From Burkholderia cepacia (lineage in GTDB: Bacteria > Pseudomonadota > Gammaproteobacteria > Burkholderiales > Burkholderiaceae), in the NCBI RefSeq assembly GCF_001718835.1, contig NZ_CP013443.1:1302001-1366000 (forward strand): a DNA stretch of 64,000 nucleotides, in the 5' to 3' direction. A model generated the notes under the pieces. The model did no database searches and was not told the origin of the DNA. It saw only the letters and a list, made by a program, of their open reading frames with translations. Positions 33,643-41,914 of this stretch are shown one piece after another (the first letter of the stretch is position 1; the number at the start of each line of letters is the position of its first letter). Both the position numbers and the translations under genes were made by a program.

Positions 33643-35073
33643 GTGTCAACCCATTCCAGCGGGAAAGCCGGCGGCCTGATCGAAGTCCGTTCGATCGACT
33701 TCATTCCCGACGCCGAGCGCCACGGCGGCCTGCTGAGCCAGTTCACCCTGTGGCTGTCGGCCAACCTGCAGATCACGGCCATCGTCACGGGCGCGCTCGC
33801 CGTCGTGCTCGGCGGCGACGTGTTCTGGTCGCTGGTCGCGCTGCTGCTCGGCCAGTTCATCGGCGGCGCGGTGATGGCGCTGCATGGCGCGCAGGGGCCG
33901 CAGCTCGGGTTGCCGCAGATGATCTCGAGCCGTGTGCAGTTCGGCGTCTATGGCGCGATGATCCCGATCGTGCTCGTGTGCCTGATGTACATCGGCTTTT
34001 CCGCCAGCGGCTCGGTGCTGGCCGGGCAGGCCGTCGCGCAGCTGCTGCACGTCGACGACGCGGCCGGCATCCTGCTGTTCGCGGCCGTGATCGTCGTGCT
34101 GACCGTGTTCGGCTATCGCGCGATCCACGCCGTCGGCCGGGTCGCGAGCGTGATCGGCATCGCCGCGTTCGTCTACATGTTCACGCAGCTGTTCGCGAAC
34201 CACGACATCGGCACGCTGCTCGCGAACCGGCATTTCTCGCTCGCGAGCTTCCTGCTGTCGATGTCGCTGTCCGCGTCGTGGCAGATCGCGTTCGGTCCGT
34301 ACGTCGCCGACTATTCGCGCTACCTGCCGCGCTCGACGTCGTCGGTCGCGACGTTTCTCGCGGTCGGCCTGGGCTCGGTGATCGGCGCGCAGGCGGCGAT
34401 GGTGTTCGGCGTGTTCGCGGCCGCACTGGCCGGCAGCCAGTTCGCGCACCACGAGGTGGCGTATATCGTCGGCCTCGGCTCGACCGGCGCCGTGGCCGCA
34501 CTGCTGTACTTCAGCATCGCGTTCGGCAAGGTGACGGTGACGGCGCTCAACGCCTACGGCAGCTTCATGTCGATGGCGACGATCATCAGCGGCTTTCGCG
34601 GCAAGGGCGCCGTGTCGTCTAAGAGCCGCCTCGTCTACATCTTCGGGATGATCTGCGTATCCACGCTCATCGCGCTCGCGGGCCGCCATGCGTTCCTGAA
34701 GGAATTCACCGCGTTCATCCTGTTCCTGCTCGCGTTCTTCACGCCGTGGAGCGCGATCAACCTGGTCGACTACTACTGCTTCACGCGCTCGCGCTACGAC
34801 GTGCCGGCGCTGTCCGATCCGGACGGCCGCTACGGCCGCTGGAACGTGATGGCGATCACGATCTACGTGGTCGGCATCCTCGTGCAGTTGCCGTTCATGT
34901 CGACGCACATCTACACGGGCCCGCTGGTCGATGCGCTCGGCGGCACCGACATCTCGTGGATCCTCGGCCTGATCGTGCCGGCCGTGCTGTATTACATCGG
35001 CGCGCGCGCGTCGCGCCGCAGCATTCCCGAGCGCCTGATCCTGCCGCTCGAACGCGGCGAGATCCAGCACTGA
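33643..35073 (+). CDS. NCS1-family purine/pyrimidine (cytosine) permease
   Basis: A 476-residue inner-membrane symporter with twelve predicted helices. It resembles CodB and related NCS1 permeases: TGALAVVLGGDVFWSLVALLLGQFIGG for TM2-3, SASWQIAFGPYVADYSRYLP, and the loop LVDYYCFTRSRYDVPAL typical of NCS1. Substrate probably a nucleobase or similar ring compound (cytosine, allantoin, hydantoin or urocanate are family options). GTG 33643 follows GGAG (33631-33634) and gives a short cytoplasmic N terminus. The palindrome at 33441 may regulate it. Confidence 0.85.
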   Translation: MSTHSSGKAGGLIEVRSIDFIPDAERHGGLLSQFTLWLSANLQITAIVTGALAVVLGGDVFWSLVALLLGQFIGGAVMALHGAQGPQLGLPQMISSRVQFGVYGAMIPIVLVCLMYIGFSASGSVLAGQAVAQLLHVDDAAGILLFAAVIVVLTVFGYRAIHAVGRVASVIGIAAFVYMFTQLFANHDIGTLLANRHFSLASFLLSMSLSASWQIAFGPYVADYSRYLPRSTSSVATFLAVGLGSVIGAQAAMVFGVFAAALAGSQFAHHEVAYIVGLGSTGAVAALLYFSIAFGKVTVTALNAYGSFMSMATIISGFRGKGAVSSKSRLVYIFGMICVSTLIALAGRHAFLKEFTAFILFLLAFFTPWSAINLVDYYCFTRSRYDVPALSDPDGRYGRWNVMAITIYVVGILVQLPFMSTHIYTGPLVDALGGTDISWILGLIVPAVLYYIGARASRRSIPERLILPLERGEIQH

Positions 35074-35133
35074 TTGGGAAGGGGAAGGGCGTCCGGCCGG
35101 GACGGAGCCGGGCGCTGCGATGCGTGTTGCGTG

Positions 35134-36339
35134 TTACGCGTTCGTCGCGAGCGACGCGCGCCGACGTTGCACGACCTGCAGCGCGACGAGCGCAAGCCCG
35201 GCGAGCGCGATCAGCGAGCCGGCCACCGGCACGGCCGCATACCCGAAGCCCGCCGAGATCGCCGCGCCGCCGGCGGCCGCGCCGAGTGCGTTGCCGAGGT
35301 TGAACGCGCCGATGTTGACGGCCGACGCAAGGCCCGGCGCCTCGTGGGCCGCCCGCATCACGCGCATCTGCAGCGGCGGCACGACCGCGAACGTCGCGAT
35401 CCCCCACACGAGCAGCGTGACGGCGGCGCCGGCATGCGTGCTGGCGAGTACCGGGAACGCGACCATCGTGGCGATCAGCAGCAGCAGGAAACCGATCAGC
35501 GTGCCGTCGAGCGAACGGTCCGCCAGACGCCCGCCCGCGATGTTGCCGACCGAGAAGCCGACGCCGATCAGCACCAGCATCGCGGTCACGAAGCCGGGCG
35601 TGGCACCGGTCAGGTGCTCGAGCGTCGGTGCGACATACGTGTAGAGCGTGAACATCGCGCCGGCGCCGAGCACGGTCGTCCCGAGCGCGCCGAGCACGAC
35701 GGGGCGCGTCAGCACCGAGAGTTCGGCACGCAGGTCGGGCATCTTGCCGGCTTCGCCCTTCGGCAGCGCGGCGAACAGCCCGGCGATCGCGATCAGGCCG
35801 AGGCCCGCGGTCGCCGCGAACGACATGCGCCAGCCGATGATCTGGCCGAGCCAGGTCGCGGCCGGCACGCCGCCGACGTTCGCGATCGTGAGACCCATGA
35901 ACATCGTCGCGACCGCGCTGGCCTGCTTTTCGCGCGGCACGAGGCTGGCTGCGACCACCGAGCCGAGCCCGAAGAAGGCGCCGTGGTTGAGGCTCGTCAC
36001 GAGGCGGGCGAGCAGCAGCGTCGTATAGCCGGGCGCGAACGCCGACAGCAGGTTGCCGATCGTGAAGATCGACATCAGCGCGATCAGCGCCGAGCGGCGC
36101 GACCAGCGCGCGAGCAGCAGCGTCATCAGCGGCGCGCCGACCATCACGCCGATCGCGTAGGCGCTGATCAGCATGCCGGCTTGCGGAATCGATACGTGCA
36201 CGCCGTCGGCGATCACGGGCAGCAGGCCCATCGGCGAGAACTCGGTCGTGCCGATGCCGAACGCACCGGCGGCGAGTGCCAGCAGCGGCAGCGCGGCGCT
36301 GCCGGACGTGCGTGACGTAGAGGAGGTTGGGGGATTCAC
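35134..36339 (-). CDS. MFS transporter, DHA1 family (AraJ/YdhP-like)
   Basis: A 401-residue efflux-type major facilitator with twelve helices. TM1 reads LPLLALAAGAFGIGTTEFSPMGLLP, matching the F-x-x-G-T-x-E-F start of AraJ/YdhP-like exporters. Motif A is in MTLLLARWSRRSALI. The start is set at GTG 36339 (MNPPTSST), with GGAGCCCC 9-12 nt upstream; the frame is open to an ATG at 36381 that lacks a good site. A 15-bp palindrome lies 128 bp upstream (36467-36481) and may be its operator. Substrate unknown. Confidence 0.87.
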   Translation of the reverse strand: MNPPTSSTSRTSGSAALPLLALAAGAFGIGTTEFSPMGLLPVIADGVHVSIPQAGMLISAYAIGVMVGAPLMTLLLARWSRRSALIALMSIFTIGNLLSAFAPGYTTLLLARLVTSLNHGAFFGLGSVVAASLVPREKQASAVATMFMGLTIANVGGVPAATWLGQIIGWRMSFAATAGLGLIAIAGLFAALPKGEAGKMPDLRAELSVLTRPVVLGALGTTVLGAGAMFTLYTYVAPTLEHLTGATPGFVTAMLVLIGVGFSVGNIAGGRLADRSLDGTLIGFLLLLIATMVAFPVLASTHAGAAVTLLVWGIATFAVVPPLQMRVMRAAHEAPGLASAVNIGAFNLGNALGAAAGGAAISAGFGYAAVPVAGSLIALAGLALVALQVVQRRRASLATNA

Positions 36340-36466
36340 GTAAGGGGCTCCGGGGGGGCGGGCGGCAGCGGGGGCGGGCATCGCCGGGGCCGGCCGGCCG
36401 TTGATGGCAGGACGGAGTGTGCCCGTTTTACTTTTGCGGAAAAAGCCGCGTTCGATCGAAATTGTT

Positions 36467-36481
36467 TTGATTCTGAATCAA
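36467..36481. promoter_or_regulatory. Palindrome TTGATTC-T-GAATCAA
   Basis: Perfect 7-bp arms around a single central base in an A+T-rich pocket. It lies between the MFS gene start and the candidate small RNA. It is of the size bound by MarR or TetR regulators and is a plausible operator for the MFS gene. Confidence 0.45.
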
Positions 36482-36505
36482 CAATGAAGGCCGGGCCCGC
36501 GCCCA

Positions 36506-36580
36506 TAAAAAAGCCTCGGAAACGGGCGGACCGTGACCGAGGCGTCAAGGCATCCTCTCTTTGGCACGAGGGTTGGATGC
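36506..36580 (-). ncRNA. Candidate small RNA, about 75 nt
   Basis: On the minus strand a promoter predicts initiation at 36580, exactly at the first base of a stem. Hairpin 1 is GCATCC (36580-36575) paired with GGATGC (36555-36550). Hairpin 2 is GCCTCGG (36543-36537) paired with CCGAGGC (36519-36513), with an inner ACGG/CCGT, followed by six T (36512-36507), so it is a rho-independent terminator. No coding frame ends here, so the terminator has no protein-gene client. Promoter, start, two stems and terminator fit one compact stable RNA. Function and targets unknown. Confidence 0.6.
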
Positions 36581-36586
36581 GCGCGA

Positions 36587-36615
36587 AGTATATTTCGAGA
36601 TATAACAATTGGAAA
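36587..36615 (-). promoter_or_regulatory. Sigma-70 promoter of the candidate small RNA
   Basis: The -10 TATACT (36592-36587) and the -35 TTTCCA (36615-36610) are separated by 17 bp in an A+T-rich pocket inside otherwise G+C-rich DNA. Initiation is predicted at 36580. Confidence 0.55.
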
Positions 36616-37352
36616 TAGCGCGCGATGGCCGATTTTCGAGGAATATTTCAAATTCCCGACAACCCGGTTGCCGGCGTCGTGAAACTGCAAATCGGACGAT
36701 ATCGCGGCGGCCGTCGCCTGACCGGATCGATCCGCGTCGAGTAGGTTCCGGACGACCAGGCCGGATGGTGCCAACTCGGCATGCGACGCGCCCGCCGCGC
36801 CTGCGCGTTTCGTTTTTGAAACATTCCGGCGGCGCAGCGGGCGGTTGGCAGCACTGCGCCGAACCGTAGGAAAAATGTCGGCTTCGTCGGCTTGGCGCGG
36901 TGCCAGGCCGGGCGGGACGAACGCGCGACGCGGACGGCAGCGTGGCGTCTTTTTCGCCTCTTTCGAGCGTGCGCCTGTTTCATCCCCGTAACCGATCGTA
37001 TGGGCCGCCTGCGCACGGCGGCGCTGTGCGCGTCCACGGCGCATGCGGCATGCGGTTGCCGATCCGGTGGCATGGAATGTGCTCCCTCATCGAGCGTAAC
37101 GACAGGTACCGAACGGAGGACCGCAACGGATCGGCATCCCGGCGACGACCGGCTTCCGGCGACGCGAACACGGAGGCAGGCGAACGACGGGCGCGAACAT
37201 GAACGGGGTGCCGTCGGAACGGCCATCCGCCCGCGAGAGGCGATGCCGTGCGACGGCGGGTGATCGATCAACGCGCAATTCCTGCGCTCGGGGCGGGTGC
37301 GGCGGCGACGTGCTGTCGTGCAGCGCGTCGTCCGGCCGGTGGGAGAAAAACA
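36616..37352. other. Intergenic region with no supported gene
   Basis: About 740 bp. Several open frames on both strands are Arg-rich and have no start-site support or recognisable product. The last 100 bp should contain the promoter of the 45-codon gene at 37353. I see nothing else. Confidence 0.4.
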
Positions 37353-37490
37353 ATGAGGGATTTCGTGGTCGCAGTGCTGTGGCTTGGCCCGTTGTCGGTG
37401 CTGCTTTACCTGTCGGACGTCGACGTCCGGCAGGTCGTTGCGCAGATCCCGGACTACCTGCGTCATCTGGTGGCGATGTTCTTCAGCTGA
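37353..37490 (+). CDS. Small hydrophobic protein, 45 aa
   Basis: ATG 37353 follows GGGAG by 7 nt. The product MRDFVVAVLWLGPLSVLLYL plus an amphipathic tail (VDVRQVVAQIPDYLRHLVAMFFS) has one predicted membrane helix at residues 4-20. It looks like a small inner-membrane protein. No family recognised and no operon partner. Base composition is normal for the genome. Confidence 0.5.
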   Translation: MRDFVVAVLWLGPLSVLLYLSDVDVRQVVAQIPDYLRHLVAMFFS

Positions 37491-37569
37491 CGAAGGGCCG
37501 GACGGATCGGCCGTGGGCCGGACGGTGCCGCGGCGCACGGGTGGTCCGCGCGCCGCGGCACCGTTGCGT

Positions 37570-38469
37570 TCACGCGCCGGCCGTCGCATGCAGCGCCGCG
37601 AGGAACTGCCGCACGACCGGCGAGACCGCATGGCCGTCGTACACGAATTCGACGTCGAAGCGCTCGGCGAGCGTGTCGAGCGCGACCAGCCGCACGGTGC
37701 CCGGGCACGACGGAGCCGCGCTCTCCGGCACGAACGCGCAGCCCATCCCGGCCGCGACGAGCCCGATCAGCGTCGGGACGTCGCTGCCGACCTGCGCGAT
37801 CCGCGGTGTGAAGCCCGCCCGCCGGCACCGTTCGATCAGGAACCGGTGATGCGCGGCGGACCGTTGCGGATCGAACCACACAAACGGCGCGTCGGCGAGC
37901 TCGGCCAGCCGGGCAGGCGCGCGCACGCGGCGCCCCGGCGTGGACGGCATCGCGAGCACGAACCGGTCGCTCAGCAGCCGCACGCCCGCCAGTTGCGGCG
38001 CTTCGTCCCGGCGCCACGCCATGATCCCGCCGTCGAGCTCGCCGCGCGCGATCGCGGCCGCCTGTTCGGCCGACAGCATCGGCGCGATCGACAGCTTCAC
38101 GTGCGGGCATGCATCCCGGAACGCCTTGAGCACGTTCGACACCACCGGCAGCGGGAAATAGTTCGGCAGCACGCCGAGCCGCAGCTCGCCGAGTTCGCCG
38201 GCCGCGCTGCGCAGCGCGCGCTCGCGGCTGTCGCGCAGGTCGGCGAGCAGGCGCGTCGCATCCCGCAGAAAACTTGCGCCGGCCGCCGTGAGCGAGACGC
38301 CGGTCGCGCGGCGGACCAGCAGCGGGGTGCCGATCGCGTCCTCGAGCTCGCGGATCTGCCGGGACAGCGCGGGCTGCACGATCCCGACCGCGCGGGCGCC
38401 CGCCATCACGCTGCCGGCTTCCGCGACCGCGACGAAGTAGCGGAGATGGCGTAATTCGACTTGTCGCAT
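37570..38469 (-). CDS. LysR-family regulator divergent from a PLP dehydratase gene
   Basis: A 299-residue LTTR: winged helix MRQVELRHLRYFVAVAEAGSVMAGARAVGIVQPALSRQIRELEDAIG, then an effector domain. ATG 38469 begins at the conserved ELRHLRYF start; the longer frame to 38541 is not supported. It is divergently arranged with the dehydratase gene (127 bp between starts), with a TATGC-N7-GCATA site between them. It probably activates the dehydratase gene in response to its substrate. Confidence 0.88.
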   Translation of the reverse strand: MRQVELRHLRYFVAVAEAGSVMAGARAVGIVQPALSRQIRELEDAIGTPLLVRRATGVSLTAAGASFLRDATRLLADLRDSRERALRSAAGELGELRLGVLPNYFPLPVVSNVLKAFRDACPHVKLSIAPMLSAEQAAAIARGELDGGIMAWRRDEAPQLAGVRLLSDRFVLAMPSTPGRRVRAPARLAELADAPFVWFDPQRSAAHHRFLIERCRRAGFTPRIAQVGSDVPTLIGLVAAGMGCAFVPESAAPSCPGTVRLVALDTLAERFDVEFVYDGHAVSPVVRQFLAALHATAGA

Positions 38470-38493
38470 GCGGCTCCTGTCCGTCGATGAAGA

Positions 38494-38510
38494 TATGCCT
38501 GCCAAGCATA
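38494..38510. promoter_or_regulatory. LysR-type binding site (T-N11-A)
   Basis: TATGC-CTGCCAA-GCATA, perfect 5-bp arms containing the T-N11-A pattern, lies 25 bp upstream of the LysR gene start in the divergent intergenic region. Confidence 0.6.
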
Positions 38511-38596
38511 GCAGTCGGCATTCGATGGTATTGGAAAGCATGATGCGCGCGACGTAGCATGGACGGCGTCATTTCACTCGTGCGCGCCTCATTCCC

Positions 38597-39535
38597 ATGC
38601 CGCTTCATGTCCAGACCCCCTATCTTCGATCGCATGCCGCATCCCGCCGGCTCGGCAAGGACGTGCTGCTCAAGATCGAGGCGATGCAGCCGTGCGGCTC
38701 GTTCAAGCTGCGCGGCGTCGGCGCGGTCTGCGACGCGCGGCGTGCCGCCGGCGCCCGGCGGTTCGTGTCGTCGTCGGGCGGTAACGCAGGCATCGCGGTC
38801 GCGTATGCGGGCCGCGAACTCGGCGTGTCCGTGCTCGTGGTGGTGCCGGAAAGCACGTCCGCGCGCGCACGCGAGCTGATCCGCGTCGAAGGCGCGGAGC
38901 TGGTCGTGCGCGGTGCGTCCTGGGCGGAGGCGAATGCGTTCGCGCAGTCCGTGCTCGGCCCGCACGACGCGTTCGTGCACCCGTTCGACGATCCGGTGCT
39001 GTGGCAGGGCCACGCGACGATGATCGACGAGATGGCCGCGGCCGGGCCGAAGCCCGACGCGGTCGTGCTGGCGGTCGGCGGCGGCGGGCTGCTGTGCGGC
39101 GTGCTGGAGGGGCTCGCGCGCAACGGCTGGGGCGACGTGCCGGTCGTCGCGGTTCAGACCGAAGGCGCGGACTGCTATGCGCGCTCGGTTGCGCTGGGGC
39201 GGCCCGTCGAATTGCCGGAAATCACCAGCGTCGCGACGTCGCTCGGCGCGAAGCGGCCCTGCGACGCCGCGCTCGCGTGGGCGGCGCGGCATGCGATCGA
39301 CACCGTCGTCGTGTCCGATGCGGCAGCGGTGGCCGCGTCGCTACGGTTCCTCGACGAGCACCGGATCGTGGTGGAGCCGGCTTGCGGCGCCGCGCTGGCC
39401 GCGCTCGACACGGCAACGCCCGCGCTGGTCGCCGCGTCGCGCATCGCGGTGATCGTCTGCGGCGGGGTGACGGCGACGGTCGAGCACCTGCACGTGTTGA
39501 ACAGCCGGGGGCGCGAAACGGAAAGGGGGCGGTGA
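38597..39535 (+). CDS. PLP-dependent serine/threonine dehydratase-like protein
   Basis: A 312-residue fold-type II PLP enzyme. The Schiff-base Lys is in CGSFKLRG (about residue 37), the substrate-binding loop is SSSGGNAG, and the phosphate-binding glycine run is VGGGGLLCG. The compact size, without an ACT regulatory domain, resembles eukaryotic-type L-serine dehydratase/threonine deaminase (SDS-like), which releases ammonia and pyruvate or 2-oxobutyrate. It is divergent from a LysR gene that probably regulates it. Exact substrate preference is not decidable. Confidence 0.86.
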   Translation: MPLHVQTPYLRSHAASRRLGKDVLLKIEAMQPCGSFKLRGVGAVCDARRAAGARRFVSSSGGNAGIAVAYAGRELGVSVLVVVPESTSARARELIRVEGAELVVRGASWAEANAFAQSVLGPHDAFVHPFDDPVLWQGHATMIDEMAAAGPKPDAVVLAVGGGGLLCGVLEGLARNGWGDVPVVAVQTEGADCYARSVALGRPVELPEITSVATSLGAKRPCDAALAWAARHAIDTVVVSDAAAVAASLRFLDEHRIVVEPACGAALAALDTATPALVAASRIAVIVCGGVTATVEHLHVLNSRGRETERGR

Positions 39536-39595
39536 AGGGCGTTTGCGTGACGCCGCGCCGCACGTGCGGCGGCGCGGGCGTCGACCGGACGTGAC

Positions 39596-40741
39596 TCAGC
39601 TTGCGCGGCGCGCGCTCGACGACACCGGCGCAGCGGCCTCGATGGTCATGACGGGCGAGGGGGCGGGCGCCTTGTCGGCCGGCGTGGTCGAGACCGGCGC
39701 GGGGACGGGGGCCCGAGCGGGCGCCGAGGTGGGAGCGGACGCAGGAGCGGCAGCCGATGCCGGAGCCGGAGCTGGCGTGGACGCCGGTGCGGCCGCGGAT
39801 GCGGGAGCCGGCGCGGACGCTGGTGCGGAAGCCGGCTTGGACGCAGACGTGGCCGCCGATGCGGAAGAGGAGGCCGACGCGGGCACGGCCGTCGCCGCCG
39901 GTGCGGAAACCGGGGCCGACGCGGGCGAGCCGGCAGAGGCCGGCGCGACTGCCGAAGCCGCCGCGGCCGCCGCACCGGATGCCTGCCCCGGAGCGGCCGC
40001 CCGCATCGCCGGAACCGCCGCCGCGGCACCCGGCGCGCCGGACGCCGGCGCGGCAGCGGACGCCGGCACCGGCGCCGCGGGCGGCGTCGGCACGGCCGGG
40101 GTCGTCATCTTCATCGGCTCGCCCTGCGGCGTCGGCGCGGGTTCGGGCAGCGGCGTGACGGGTTCCTTCTCGGCGGCCTTGACGGTCGCGCGGTCGCGGC
40201 GGGCCGGGTCGATCTTCAGGAAATGCTCGACGAGATTGAAGAAGCGCTCATAGAACACGCCGGCGGGAATCGTCTCGCTGGCGGTCTTGACGAGCGCGTC
40301 GTCGCTCGACCCGATCGGCAGCGACAGCGAGCCGAACACGCTGAGCCCGACGCTGGCCGACGTATTCGACTTCTTCAGCGTGTAACGATCCTGCACCGCG
40401 TTGACGTACGCGATGCTCGACGAGCCGTCCGCGTTCGCGTCCGCGCACACGACGTGAAACTCGATCACGACGTGCATGTCGTTGTTCGGCTGGAAATTCT
40501 TGCTGCCGTCGACCGCATCGTTGCGCGACGACGACACCACATAACCCTGGCTCAGCAGCGCGCGCCGCGCGGCCTCGCAGGCCGCGTCGGATTTCGAATG
40601 GAACGTATGCGCATACGGGCTGCTCGTCGCGTCGAACTGTTCCTGCTGGTAGATCGGCTTGGGCGGCGACGAGCACGCCGCCAGCACGGTCGCGGCCGCG
40701 AGCGCGCACGAAACGGTAAACAGGCGAAATCGGTTGTGCAT
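39596..40741 (-). CDS. DUF2242-type lipoprotein with a long Ala/Pro-rich tail
   Basis: A 381-residue lipoprotein. The signal peptide ends in TVLAACSS (lipobox). The folded part, residues about 25-190, contains AHTFHSKSDAACEAARRALLSQGYVV and MHVVIEFHVVCAD, matching DUF2242 as I recall it. The last 170 or so residues are an Ala/Pro/Ser low-complexity tail of near-repeats (PASAPAPASA, APASAAAP), encoded by 39600-40110. The tail may be a periplasm-spanning or cell-wall-penetrating linker. ATG 40741 gives the lipoprotein signal. Function unknown. Confidence 0.75.
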   Translation of the reverse strand: MHNRFRLFTVSCALAAATVLAACSSPPKPIYQQEQFDATSSPYAHTFHSKSDAACEAARRALLSQGYVVSSSRNDAVDGSKNFQPNNDMHVVIEFHVVCADANADGSSSIAYVNAVQDRYTLKKSNTSASVGLSVFGSLSLPIGSSDDALVKTASETIPAGVFYERFFNLVEHFLKIDPARRDRATVKAAEKEPVTPLPEPAPTPQGEPMKMTTPAVPTPPAAPVPASAAAPASGAPGAAAAVPAMRAAAPGQASGAAAAAASAVAPASAGSPASAPVSAPAATAVPASASSSASAATSASKPASAPASAPAPASAAAPASTPAPAPASAAAPASAPTSAPARAPVPAPVSTTPADKAPAPSPVMTIEAAAPVSSSARRAS

Positions 40742-40915
40742 GGCGTCTTTCAGAAGGCTCGGCCGGTTGCCGCGCCGGGACTGCGCGCGCATGGCGCGAA
40801 GGTCGGATGGTTGCCGGGCGCGCTGGTGCGCAGCCGGCAGAAGCTGTCAGGCAGGCGCGCGGCAATCTCGTAAGGCCGGGGCGCCATTATAGTTTCGTTT
40901 GATGTCGCGCTTGCG

Positions 40916-41806
40916 TCAGGGCCGCGCATCGCGCGCAACGGCCAGCAATTGCGACGTCAGCGGATGGTGTTCGCCGCGCCGCGAGCGGATCGCGTGGATC
41001 TCCTCGGTCACGTCGCCCGCGCGCCCGAGCCGCCGCAACCCGCGCAGCAGCGACGCATCGTTCGCGCCGAGTTCGCTCAGCGGAAACACGCCGAGGCCGC
41101 GCGCCGCGAACACGGCCATCAGCGCGCTGTCCTCGAATTCCCCGGCCACGCGGGGCACGATCCGCTCACCTTCCAGCCACAGGTCGAGGCGCGCGCGCAG
41201 CGCCGAATGCGCGGTCGGCAGCAGCACGGGCAGCTCGGCGAGGCACTGCGGAAAGTGCTCCCGTGCGGCCGGCGTGACGAGTGCCGCGGAGCCGTACCAG
41301 TCGACCGGCGACGCGACGAGCCGCTCGCTCGTCACACGCAGGTTCGAACCGGACGGCGCGCCCTGGCCGGCCAGCACGAGATCGAGATGATGCAGCGCGA
41401 GCTCCGCGAGCAGCGCGTCGTGCTCGCCCTCGTGGCACAGCAGCCGCAGCGTGGGCGTATCCAGCACGGGTGCCAGGATCGCGTGCGCGGCAAGCTTGGA
41501 GATGCCGTCCGCGAGGCCGACCGCGAGCCGCACGGTCGGCCGGCTGGCTGCCGCACGCACTTCGTCGGGGATCAGCCGTCCCATCTCGAAGATCGCCTCC
41601 GCGCGCGCAAACGCGGCCTGGCCGGCGTCGGTCATCGCGACGCCGCGCCCGGCCGGGCGCAGCAACTGGTGCCCGAGCGCTTTCTCGAGTTCGCGCACCT
41701 GCGCACTGATGGTCTGCACGGCCATGTCGAGCCGACCGGCCGCGCGCGCAAAGCCGCCTTCCTTCACGACGACCCAGAAGTAGTACAGATGTCGGAAATT
41801 GAGCAT
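40916..41806 (-). CDS. nhaR: NhaR-like LysR-family regulator
   Basis: A 296-residue LTTR whose start MLNFRHLYYFWVVVKEGGFARAAGRLDMAVQTISAQV closely resembles NhaR, the Na+/Li+-responsive activator. The effector domain also fits (LRLLCHEGEHDALLAELALHHLDLVLAG). No Na+/H+ antiporter is nearby. Instead it faces a TerC gene, with a striking nested inverted repeat in between. ATG 41806 begins the conserved motif. The NhaR assignment is by sequence look; ligand and targets here are inferred. Confidence 0.75.
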   Translation of the reverse strand: MLNFRHLYYFWVVVKEGGFARAAGRLDMAVQTISAQVRELEKALGHQLLRPAGRGVAMTDAGQAAFARAEAIFEMGRLIPDEVRAAASRPTVRLAVGLADGISKLAAHAILAPVLDTPTLRLLCHEGEHDALLAELALHHLDLVLAGQGAPSGSNLRVTSERLVASPVDWYGSAALVTPAAREHFPQCLAELPVLLPTAHSALRARLDLWLEGERIVPRVAGEFEDSALMAVFAARGLGVFPLSELGANDASLLRGLRRLGRAGDVTEEIHAIRSRRGEHHPLTSQLLAVARDARP

Positions 41807-41817
41807 CGGATCGTAAT

Positions 41818-41864
41818 TTCGGAAAAACCGAACCAAAAATCAGATTCTCTCTGATTTTTCCGAA
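41818..41864. promoter_or_regulatory. Nested inverted repeats between the NhaR-like and TerC genes
   Basis: The outer arms TTCGGAAAAA (41818-41827) and TTTTTCCGAA (41855-41864) are perfect. Inside them the arms AAAAATCAGA (41835-41844) and TCTGATTTTT (41850-41859) are also perfect, with a 5-bp spacer. The dyad sits where a LysR regulator would bind to control both genes. Confidence 0.6.
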
Positions 41865-41914
41865 GCATGCGGATGCCGATAATCGGGTTTTCCACCTTCG
41901 TTTTCCTGAACCTC

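Noticed and set aside
39620..40110. A separate Ala/Gly/Asp-rich gene on the plus strand opposite the DUF2242 gene.
   Set aside because: It is the complement of the Ala/Pro-rich tail of the lipoprotein gene; low complexity makes both strands open.
41807..41914. A yybP-ykoY manganese riboswitch upstream of the TerC gene, as found before many terC/alx genes.
   Set aside because: The leader is short and contains inverted repeats suited to a protein operator; the conserved aptamer blocks are absent.
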